In this document: piece after piece, positions 1 to 4,379 of the stretch
Position numbering within the stretch: position 1 is the stretch's first letter
How the letters are laid out: every line of letters begins with the position of its first letter
Assembly (NCBI GenBank): GCA_026002045.1
Contig: BOAV01000133.1
Span: 1 to 5,272, forward strand
Direction: 5' to 3'
Length of the DNA stretch: 5,272 nucleotides
Origin: Spirochaetia bacterium
GTDB taxonomy: Bacteria; Spirochaetota; Spirochaetia; Treponematales; Breznakiellaceae
The notes under the pieces: model-generated
The model's database searches: none
Seen by the model: the letters and a program-made list of their open reading frames with translations, nothing else
Told to the model about the DNA's origin: nothing
Made by a program: the position numbers and the translations under genes

Positions 1-54
1 TATGTGATACATCAGCGTACTCACATTATGTTCTTTATGGATGATCTCACTCAT
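1..54 (-). CDS. tnpA: IS200/IS605-family TnpA transposase, N-terminal fragment (cut by window edge)
   Basis: Only the first 18 codons are inside the window, reading MSEIIHKEHNVSTLMYHI. The pattern of a polar start, then H-x-V-x-x-L-x-Y-H-I, resembles the N-terminus of single-strand Y1 transposases of the IS200/IS605 family, where a similar segment runs into a Y-H-(I/L)-V-x-x-x-K-Y-R-R strand. The HUH and catalytic tyrosine motifs would lie beyond position 1 and cannot be seen. An in-frame TAA six codons upstream makes this ATG the first available start. The ribosome site is poor, because AGAAGG abuts the ATG. The TAG of a 26-codon ORF ends four bases before it, so translation may be coupled. 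The palindromes at 80-120 fit the subterminal hairpins expected in such an element. The identification rests on a short stretch and is moderate. Confidence 0.55.
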   Translation of the reverse strand, partial: MSEIIHKEHNVSTLMYHI

Positions 55-58
55 CCTT

Positions 59-139
59 CTAGTATATTCTTACTTTCAGCCGCGGCAAGCCGCGGGGTAT
101 TAAACCGTATAGGCTTCGCCTAATAAAGTTTTTAAGCAT
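59..139 (-). CDS. 26-residue leader ORF upstream of the transposase (doubtful gene)
   Basis: The ORF reads MLKNFIRRSLYGLIPRGL and ends PRLKVRIY. It starts at an ATG six bases after a good GGAGG site and lies just downstream of a perfect consensus promoter. It is short and basic, and its middle is formed by two palindromes (80-95 and 110-120), so the peptide may only be a by-product of structured DNA. It stops (TAG, 59-61) four bases before the tnpA start. It could be a leader peptide that couples translation to tnpA. It could equally be the start of an older gene interrupted by the IS. I see no conserved domain. Confidence 0.3.
   Translation of the reverse strand: MLKNFIRRSLYGLIPRGLPRLKVRIY
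80..120 (-). repeat. Two palindromes in the transposase leader (candidate IS left-end hairpins)
   Basis: On the leftward strand CCGCGGC-TT-GCCGCGG (80-95) forms a 7-bp GC stem, and AGGC-GAA-GCCT (110-120) a 4-bp stem with a three-base loop. IS200/IS605 elements carry imperfect hairpins near their ends that TnpA recognises as single strands, and position just 5' of tnpA fits a left-end structure. The exact IS end and cleavage tetranucleotide cannot be fixed from this window. Confidence 0.45.
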
Positions 140-158
140 AATTATCCTCCATAGTTAC

Positions 159-187
159 ATTATAATACTTCATGTTTTTTTTGTCAA
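159..187 (-). promoter_or_regulatory. Perfect consensus sigma70 promoter reading left
   Basis: The leftward strand has TTGACA (187-182) and TATAAT (164-159) separated by exactly 17 bases, with eight A residues starting in the -35 hexamer. This is the full consensus. Transcription would start near 152, run through the GGAGG site at about 146-150 and the 26-codon ORF, and enter tnpA. A promoter this strong is unexpected for an IS200-type transposase, whose expression is normally low. Confidence 0.8.
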
Positions 188-232
188 TACTATATTCCAA
201 CCCGCCTAGCCCAAATTGCACATAACGTGAAA

Positions 233-413
233 GCTATACGACGTTTTTGCGGTTGCGATAAAGGAAACCTGGAACGCTTTGCGTTCCTTGGGTTTCCAGC
301 AACCGCAAAAATGTGCCGGAAGAAAAACGCACAAAGGCCAAAGGCCGACTGCGTTTTTTCGTAGGCCAAGCCGCTACTGCGGCGCAGCGTATAGCGTATG
401 TATACGCTTTTTT
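233..413 (+). other. Palindrome-dense structured region (candidate ncRNA, attenuator or REP-like element)
   Basis: This GC-richer block holds no convincing gene but contains nested inverted repeats. Hairpin A pairs 244-256 with 299-311 (13 bp), 263-269 with 291-297 (7 bp) and 271-277 with 281-287 (7 bp) around loop TTT. Hairpin B pairs 323-331 with 350-358 (9 bp) and contains GGCC-AAA-GGCC. Hairpin C pairs 370-374 with 379-383 (GCCGC/GCGGC). An 8-bp stem of GCTATACG (233-240) with CGTATAGC (388-395) could close all three. Short ORFs cross it on both strands, but their sequence is dictated by the palindromes. It may be a structured RNA or a dispersed repeat of the host genome. No clear rightward promoter is visible; TATATT at 191-196 lacks a good -35. 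Confidence 0.6.
387..413 (+). terminator. Intrinsic terminator at the end of the structured region
   Basis: GCGTATA (387-393) pairs with TATACGC (401-407) around a seven-base loop and is followed by six T residues (408-413), the standard intrinsic terminator layout for rightward transcription. Its 5' arm also pairs with 233-240, so the two folds exclude each other. It would also insulate the downstream xis-int region from upstream transcription. Confidence 0.6.
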
Positions 414-426
414 CAATATAGTTTAA

Positions 427-485
427 ATCACTCTTGTAAATCTTTATGTATAAAAGAAATACAAGAATGATACAAATAGTATTGC
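427..485 (+). repeat. 59-bp repeat, copy 1, containing a 12-bp inverted repeat
   Basis: This copy aligns without gaps to 569-627 at an offset of exactly 142 bases, with about three quarters of positions identical. Inside it ATCACTCTTGTA (427-438) faces TACAAGAATGAT (460-471), pairing at 11 of 12 positions across a 21-base spacer, and ends with AAATAGTATTG. It lies in the AT-rich control region upstream of xis-int. It may be a recombinase or excisionase arm site, a repressor operator, or an RNA hairpin. Confidence 0.65.
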
Positions 486-568
486 TACCCTAAAAGTTCC
501 TTCTATATGTGATTTTTTGGTTTCCTTGACCCATTTTTTAACCCATATTTGCCTTCAATATGTTTCGT

Positions 569-627
569 ATCACGCTTATAAGTCATTGTTATACAACGAA
601 ATATAAGAGTGATAGAAATAGTATTGT
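569..627 (+). repeat. 59-bp repeat, copy 2, containing the same inverted repeat
   Basis: ATCACGCTTATA (569-580) faces TATAAGAGTGAT (602-613), again pairing at 11 of 12 positions with a 21-base spacer. Compared with copy 1, the pair G436:C462 has become A578:T604, which preserves pairing or symmetry. The final AAATAGTATTG is identical in both copies. The repeat ends three bases before the -35 hexamer of the proposed xis promoter, a position suited to regulation. Confidence 0.65.
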
Positions 628-629
628 TG

Positions 630-658
630 TTGATTTTAATATATCAGGGCAATATATT
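630..658 (+). promoter_or_regulatory. Candidate promoter for xis-int
   Basis: TTGATT (630-635) and TATATT (653-658) are separated by 17 bases and match the sigma70 consensus at 4/6 and 5/6 positions. Transcription would begin near 665, just at the start of the hairpin before xis. No other sigma70-like pair in 485-700 looked better. Confidence 0.45.
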
Positions 659-664
659 CTTCAA

Positions 665-696
665 TAGAGATTGAATAAATCAATCTACTATTTTTT
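665..696 (+). terminator. Terminator-like hairpin immediately before the xis ribosome site
   Basis: AGATTGA (668-674) pairs with TCAATCT (680-686) around ATAAA. A further TAG (665-667) can pair with CTA (688-690) across one bulged A. Six T residues (691-696) follow, then GAGGAGG, the xis ribosome site. The layout is that of a weak intrinsic terminator or attenuator controlling entry into xis-int. The AT-rich stem makes its strength uncertain. Confidence 0.45.
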
Positions 697-711
697 GAGG
701 AGGTAATAACA

Positions 712-936
712 ATGAAGTTATTATCTATTAAAGAGGTTAAGCGGATGATAGGCGGGTCTTCTACCCAATGGCTTAACCGACAGATTTTAGATGGAAAATT
801 GGAAGCCATCTATATCGCCAAAAAACCCAAGTTTTACGCCTGTCAAGTAGAAGCGTTTATCCAAGAAAACGCCCAAAACTACAAGACAATCCTGGAAGGG
901 CAGGCAAGAAATAAGGGAGGTGAAGTCCGGGCATAA
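712..936 (+). CDS. xis: Excisionase-like helix-turn-helix DNA-binding protein
   Basis: This is a 74-residue protein. Residues 4-52 match the layout of small MerR-like winged-helix excisionase proteins: an L-S-I-K-E-V opening helix, a polar turn (GGSST), a helix with W-L-N-R-Q-I, the G-K-L-x-A wing, then a strand and an F-I-Q-E-N helix. Such proteins bind near att sites, bend DNA and direct the integrase towards excision, and some also regulate transcription. The start is well supported by GAGGAGG eight bases upstream. It is followed at 56 bases by the integrase gene, the usual xis-int order, and both are probably cotranscribed. The upstream paired repeats are natural candidates for its binding sites. 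The family call is fairly firm; its role as excisionase rather than only a regulator is inferred from context. Confidence 0.8.
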   Translation: MKLLSIKEVKRMIGGSSTQWLNRQILDGKLEAIYIAKKPKFYACQVEAFIQENAQNYKTILEGQARNKGGEVRA

Positions 937-948
937 CAGAAAAGCAAC

Positions 949-970
949 AAGGGGGTCGTATGACCCCCTT
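949..970 (+). promoter_or_regulatory. Perfect GC-rich hairpin between xis and int
   Basis: AAGGGGGTC (949-957) is perfectly complementary to GACCCCCTT (962-970) around GTAT. The stem contains the purine tract and the ATG of the upstream candidate integrase start (960). If folded in mRNA it would block that start and leave the ATG at 993 open. No T tract follows on either strand, so it is not an ordinary intrinsic terminator. Confidence 0.6.
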
Positions 971-992
971 ATCAACCTTAAAGGAAAGAACT

Positions 993-2273
993 ATGGCAGA
1001 TATGGAAAACGCTGATTTACTCAACAGCATTGATTTTTTGTTAAGCAGGAGATTAAACCAGTTTGAAAAAAAACTGGAAACCGCAAAAACCAAACAGGAT
1101 AAACGGGAGTTCTATTTAATCAAGCAGAAACGGGAAAGGACCGGTTTTGTCTATTGTGTCAAATACATTGACCCTAAAACCGAAAAGATACTACCGACCA
1201 AGTTTTCAACGGGGACAAATGACAAGGTAAAGGCGTTTGATTTTGCCCGTCTTAATAAAACCGCCTTAATTCAATCCTACTTTCAACGGAATAATGCGGA
1301 ATTGTCAATCCTTGAAAATTACTATGCCGAAGGGTCAAAGATGTTAGCGGATGAAGTAAGGGAAACCAAAAGGTCGCTAACCGATAAGACACGCAAAATC
1401 TACCATTCTTTTATCAAAAATCGTATAGTTCCTTTTCTTAAAGACAGGGGCATAAGATACTTAACACAGATAGACACCCCCACAATGAAAGGATTAAAGG
1501 TCTATCTCAACTCAACAGGGATGAAACCGCAGAGCATAAACAACCAGATACAAGGTCTTAAAATGTGTTTTCGCCAGTTGATAGGTCTTAAAATAATGAC
1601 CGATAGTTCAATAGTTGAAAATCTATCTGTCAATGGCGGTTCTATTGAAAAACAGGAAGTGGGGGTCTATCCCATACCCATACTTAAAGGGGTGTTTAAT
1701 AAACAATGGAATAATCAGTCATACCGATTATTAGATATGATGATTTACTTTATGGATTTACGAAATAACGAAATAGCAAAAATCCAACTTGACGATTTTG
1801 AAAAGGTCAATGGGGTAATGTTTTTGAATGTGCGGGGGACAAAAACGGAAAACGCCCCCCGCCTTGCCCCTGTGTCAAACTATCTTTACAAAGAGGTATT
1901 GAAGTATGTTAAAGAAAACAGCATACCAAAAGACACCCCAATTTTTTCTAAAACCTATAATGATTTTTTTAGGAAAGCATATAAAGAAATGGGGCGGGTT
2001 TTAGGATACACTGAACCGCAATTGACCGAAAAGAACATTACCTTTTATAGCGGTCGGCATACCTATAAAAGCATATTAGCGTTAGGATATGACAAGGTTT
2101 CTCTCCCCGTCAACTTCCAAGAGTTGTTTATGGGTCATACCTTAAAGGGCAACAACCAAACCAGCAGTATAGAAAAGAACTATAAACACCTTGACCGAAA
2201 ATCAGTAGGGGATGTTATTTATTCACAAATGGGGAAGATTGCCATAGACATATTAGAACATTATTACCTATAA
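993..2273 (+). CDS. int: Tyrosine recombinase (phage-type integrase)
   Basis: The protein has 426 residues, a normal length for an integrase with an arm-binding region. Roughly, residues 40-86 form a beta-rich arm-type segment, 127-204 the helical core-binding domain and 225-420 the catalytic domain. Visible catalytic residues are R257 (in F-M-D-L-R-N-N-E-I), K284 (R-G-T-K-T), R355 (Y-S-G-R-H-T), H382 (M-G-H) and the nucleophile Y397 (E-K-N-Y-K-H). Tyrosine replaces histidine at the first position of the usual H-x-x-R motif, a substitution also found in many Bacteroidetes-type integrases. An ATG at 960 would add 11 residues, but it lies inside a 9-bp hairpin. The ATG at 993 has AAGGA seven bases upstream and is preferred. 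It should catalyse insertion and, with Xis, excision of this element. Confidence 0.9.
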   Translation: MADMENADLLNSIDFLLSRRLNQFEKKLETAKTKQDKREFYLIKQKRERTGFVYCVKYIDPKTEKILPTKFSTGTNDKVKAFDFARLNKTALIQSYFQRNNAELSILENYYAEGSKMLADEVRETKRSLTDKTRKIYHSFIKNRIVPFLKDRGIRYLTQIDTPTMKGLKVYLNSTGMKPQSINNQIQGLKMCFRQLIGLKIMTDSSIVENLSVNGGSIEKQEVGVYPIPILKGVFNKQWNNQSYRLLDMMIYFMDLRNNEIAKIQLDDFEKVNGVMFLNVRGTKTENAPRLAPVSNYLYKEVLKYVKENSIPKDTPIFSKTYNDFFRKAYKEMGRVLGYTEPQLTEKNITFYSGRHTYKSILALGYDKVSLPVNFQELFMGHTLKGNNQTSSIEKNYKHLDRKSVGDVIYSQMGKIAIDILEHYYL

Positions 2274-2282
2274 GGTGCCCCC

Positions 2283-2346
2283 TCCCCCTTACATTTATTA
2301 TATTGACAAGATTAATCATTTTGTGATGTAATAGATGTAAGGGGGA
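2283..2346 (+). promoter_or_regulatory. 12-bp perfect inverted repeat around the promoter and ribosome site of the next gene
   Basis: TCCCCCTTACAT (2283-2294) is perfectly complementary to ATGTAAGGGGGA (2335-2346). The right arm contains the AAGGGGG ribosome site of the gene at 2351. In read-through mRNA from int the left arm could mask that site. A transcript from the internal promoter would lack the left arm and stay open. The arrangement could also be a DNA operator. Confidence 0.5.
2303..2332 (+). promoter_or_regulatory. Candidate promoter for the 262-residue protein gene
   Basis: A perfect TTGACA (2303-2308) is followed after 18 bases by TGTAAT (2327-2332), a 5/6 match to TATAAT. The expected start, about seven bases downstream, falls inside the right arm of the inverted repeat, so the transcript would have a very short leader carrying AAGGGGG and then the ATG at 2351. 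Confidence 0.5.
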
Positions 2347-2350
2347 TTTT

Positions 2351-3139
2351 ATGAAAACCTTAAAAGAATATGACGAAGAATATAACAGAAAGGGCAGACC
2401 CAATAAAAAAACCATATCTTTAAAAATAACCAATAAACCCGTTTATTATTTATTCACTACCAAAAAAGAAAGCGATATAGCGGTCAGTAAATACCCTTCC
2501 ATAAAAACAAAATTGTTTCCATTGACAATAAGTGGAAAGACAATAAATAAGCGAAAAAAATACTATGACGATGACGACAAAACACTTGAAACCGCCATAG
2601 AGAAAGGAGACCTTGACGAAGACCAATATATGATTTTATTTAAATCTATTTTATATGACAATACTGGAACTGATAATTTTGTAGAATTGACCGACGAACA
2701 CCATATCGGAGAAACTCACCACTTTATTAAAATTGATGATAAGACACAAGTTTATAGTGTCCTTTATTATCTCAATAATAATCAAAAATTACACGATAAA
2801 ATTGAAAGCACATTAGAAAAAACACTTAATTTTGACAGGCAGGATTTTATAGATTTTTTTAGTTTAGATAAAAATAAAGAATGGCGTAAAAACGCTTCTA
2901 TACTTCCTATTGTTCCCTGTAAATATAAGACAAAGCGGGAACTACTGGAAGCGGAAGGGAATACCGAAAAAATAAAACGATTAGAAACCCATAAGGAAGC
3001 AAGCAGGGCATACAGGGAACGGCAAGCCATAAAAGAAAATAAGGCAAGGGCAGAACTTAACAAAGACAGAAAAAAGCGGGGATTAGAAAAAAGGGAATAC
3101 AGGAAACGCCGGAAATACAACAGCCCCGAACAAACTTGA
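2351..3139 (+). CDS. Unrecognised 262-residue protein with a basic, charged C-terminal helix
   Basis: I do not recognise the family. The start is supported by AAGGGGG six bases upstream. Residues 1-75 are lysine-rich and partly beta-like (T-I-S-L-K-I, V-Y-Y-L-F-T-T), followed by an acidic Y-Y-D-D-D-D-K. Residues 116-124 contain two histidine pairs (E-H-H-I-G-E-T-H-H), and residues 136-141 are hydrophobic (Y-S-V-L-Y-Y). From about 193 to 256 the chain is almost entirely charged and probably helical, ending in R-E-Y-R-K-R-R-K, which suggests binding to nucleic acid. It has no signal peptide or membrane segment. It lies 77 bases after int with its own candidate promoter and is the last rightward gene of the unit. 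A role in element replication, maintenance or regulation is possible but not shown. Confidence 0.75.
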   Translation: MKTLKEYDEEYNRKGRPNKKTISLKITNKPVYYLFTTKKESDIAVSKYPSIKTKLFPLTISGKTINKRKKYYDDDDKTLETAIEKGDLDEDQYMILFKSILYDNTGTDNFVELTDEHHIGETHHFIKIDDKTQVYSVLYYLNNNQKLHDKIESTLEKTLNFDRQDFIDFFSLDKNKEWRKNASILPIVPCKYKTKRELLEAEGNTEKIKRLETHKEASRAYRERQAIKENKARAELNKDRKKRGLEKREYRKRRKYNSPEQT

Positions 3140-3142
3140 CCC

Positions 3143-3192
3143 TACATATAGCGTATTTTATTTATACACTGAATAAAGATACGCTATATGTA
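3143..3192. repeat. 14-bp perfect inverted repeat between the convergent gene sets
   Basis: TACATATAGCGTAT (3143-3156) is perfectly complementary to ATACGCTATATGTA (3179-3192). The 22-base interval can itself pair TTTATT with AATAAA, giving about 20 bp of interrupted stem. It begins three bases after the stop of the 262-residue gene. No T tract follows on either strand, so a normal intrinsic terminator is not evident. A Rho-independent-like bidirectional stop, an origin or a protein-binding dyad are possible. It shares TATAGCGTAT with the left structured region (390-399). Confidence 0.6.
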
Positions 3193-3242
3193 TGGTAATA
3201 AATGAATAAAAATCTAAAACACTGAAAAACCGCAAAAAACTA

Positions 3243-3274
3243 TAAAAAATCTGACCCCCTTAAAGAAAAGGGTC
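3243..3274 (-). terminator. Intrinsic terminator of the leftward rep operon
   Basis: On the leftward strand GACCCTTTT (3274-3266) pairs with AAGGGGGTC (3261-3253) around CTTT, using two G-T pairs, and six T residues (3249-3244) follow. The stop codon of the 58-residue gene (3262-3260) lies within the hairpin, which places the terminator directly at the end of the operon. Confidence 0.65.
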
Positions 3275-3436
3275 AAACTTTTCCTCGTTAGCATATTTTG
3301 CCTTTAAGTATTTAACATAAGGGATATTTATACCCTTGTTTTGAAAGTGTTCTAATAACCTTTGTTCGCTTGCCTCCCCTTCTTTGTATTCCTTTTCAAA
3401 CTGGTTTAGCAGGTCGTCAAGTGTAATTTTATTCAT
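3260..3436 (-). CDS. Small 58-residue protein downstream of the rep-like gene
   Basis: The protein begins MNKITLDDLLNQFEKEYKEG and ends with E-E-K-F-D-P-F-L. It is charged and mostly helical in appearance, with no membrane segment. A very good ribosome site (GGAGG, five bases before the ATG) and codon use like its neighbours support it as a real gene. It starts 48 bases after the end of the rep-like gene on the same strand and ends within an intrinsic terminator, so the two probably form an operon. I do not recognise the family. A small accessory or copy-control protein of the replication module is one possibility, resting only on position. Confidence 0.75.
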   Translation of the reverse strand: MNKITLDDLLNQFEKEYKEGEASEQRLLEHFQNKGINIPYVKYLKAKYANEEKFDPFL

Positions 3437-3484
3437 TTTTACCTCCGTTGTAAAGCAATAGTATTATTAAAAAAACCGCTTTTA

Positions 3485-4183
3485 TTAAATGTCGTTTAAA
3501 TCGTCAAAAATAACATCATTATCATCATCAGGGTCATAAACAGGTTTTTGTTTTAGTTTTTCTTCTGCGTCAAGGTGTCGTTTTACTGCTTTCTCAATCG
3601 GCATATTTAAAATAAAAGGGGGTAAATCATTCAGACCGATAAGGTGAGGGAGCATCGTATTTCTTTCTTCAATCGTTAAGTCCTTTACTTTTTTAGGTTC
3701 ATTTTTTAGCGGTTCAGTTTCTACTTCTATCGGCTTTTCTTCAAATAAAGTTTCTTCTTGTGGTTCATTGGTTAGCATTTCTATTTCTTCATTGTCAATC
3801 AACTCTTGCGGTAGTTCTATTTCTTCCCCTGCTTTCCAGCCCTTGAAAAACTTACCATACCATCGAAGGCAGTTATATTGTTTTTCTCCTATGAAGTATT
3901 TGTTTGTTTTTTCATATTTTCTATACACTTTTAAAAGTCCTTTTTTTTCTAACCCTTGTATTGTCTCACTTAACTTTTTATTGTTTTTTGGGAAGTTATG
4001 GCAATCCTTTAAAATCATTGAATAACTCAATTCGTGTTTGGGGTAGTCATAACCATATAACCGGTCCCATAAGTAAATCATTAAGTTCCTTTCGTTTTTT
4101 GTCATAAGGTTATTGTAGTTCCTTATCAACTCATTGGGGTAGGCCGTCCAGTTTTTTTCTAAAATACTTGTTCTACTTGACAT
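3485..4183 (-). CDS. Winged-helix protein resembling phage/plasmid replication initiators
   Basis: The protein has 232 residues from the preferred start. Residues 12-100 have the layout of the N-terminal domain of phage replication O/DnaD-like initiators: W-T-A-Y-P-N-E-L-I, then helices with L-M-T-K-N-E-R-N-L-M-I-Y-L-W-D and a G-Y-D turn. A serine-containing helix, then I-Q-G-L-E-K-K-G-L-L and a wing follow. Residues 117-160 form an acidic linker, and 217-232 a strongly acidic tail (D-P-D-D-D-N-D) that could bind a partner. Such proteins bind origin DNA and recruit helicase or loader. The ORF is open to an ATG at 4273, but that start has no ribosome site. The ATG at 4183 has AGGAGA eight bases upstream. 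It heads a leftward operon with the 58-residue gene. The HTH call is fair; the replication role is inferred. Confidence 0.7.
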   Translation of the reverse strand: MSSRTSILEKNWTAYPNELIRNYNNLMTKNERNLMIYLWDRLYGYDYPKHELSYSMILKDCHNFPKNNKKLSETIQGLEKKGLLKVYRKYEKTNKYFIGEKQYNCLRWYGKFFKGWKAGEEIELPQELIDNEEIEMLTNEPQEETLFEEKPIEVETEPLKNEPKKVKDLTIEERNTMLPHLIGLNDLPPFILNMPIEKAVKRHLDAEEKLKQKPVYDPDDDNDVIFDDLNDI

Positions 4184-4222
4184 TTGTAATTCTCCTGTAT
4201 GCTTAACTTTACAGTATGTTCT

Positions 4223-4267
4223 AAACATTACATAACGCCGTTTATTTGAGCCGTGCGAAACATTACA
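4223..4267 (-). repeat. Direct repeats in the leader of the rep-like gene
   Basis: AAACATTACA occurs at 4223-4232 and 4258-4267, 35 bases apart (TGTAATGTTT on the leftward strand). The first copy also belongs to a short dyad ATGTT-CTA-AACAT (4216-4228). Placed 40-84 bases upstream of the chosen start, these may be operators for autoregulation or short iterons. No strong sigma70 pair was found here; TTGTAA with an ATAAAC at 17 bases is poor. Confidence 0.4.
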
Positions 4268-4300
4268 ACACATTAATTAAAATAATAAAATAAAAATATA

Positions 4301-4332
4301 TTAGGCGGGGTCTTTAAGAGACCCCCGCCTAA
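4301..4332 (-). terminator. GC-rich hairpin with T-rich tail, reading left
   Basis: TTAGGCGGGGTCT (4301-4313) pairs with AGACCCCCGCCTAA (4319-4332) with one bulged C and a five-base loop. On the leftward strand the stem is followed by TATATTTTTATTTT, so it can stop transcripts arriving from the right before they enter the rep-like operon. No T tract follows rightward. Confidence 0.55.
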
Positions 4333-4379
4333 AATAAAAGACCTGCCACTGATTAAGTTAAACTTGAAAGGATAAACTT

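Noticed and set aside
234..416. Leftward 60-residue ORF and overlapping rightward 63-residue ORF (279-470) in the palindrome block
   Set aside because: Both lack a ribosome site, and their sequence follows from the nested inverted repeats. The structure explains the open frames better than a gene does.
421..711. CRISPR-like or iteron array in the control region
   Set aside because: Only two diverged copies exist, 142 bases apart, with no regular short spacers and no cas gene. They are reported as paired repeats instead.
960..992. Extended 437-residue integrase starting at 960
   Set aside because: The start codon and its purine tract lie inside a 9-bp GC hairpin, while the ATG at 993 has a well-spaced site and is followed by an ordinary N-terminus. 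Kept as an alternative only.
787..1093. Leftward ORFs antisense to xis and int, and similar ones at 2215-2433, 2782-3120 and 4846-5031, plus rightward ones at 3768-4107
   Set aside because: All lie opposite well-supported genes, have no ribosome sites and show composition expected of antisense frames.
2460..2770. His-pair motif of the 262-residue protein read as an HUH rolling-circle Rep
   Set aside because: E-H-H-I-G-E-T-H-H does not have the H-hydrophobic-H pattern, and no properly spaced Y-x-x-x-K or Y-x-x-x-Y motif in a matching context was found.
4184..4273. 30-residue N-terminal extension of the rep-like protein from the ATG at 4273
   Set aside because: No ribosome site precedes 4273. 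The ATG at 4183 has AGGAGA at ideal spacing, and the extension holds repeated DNA words typical of a leader.
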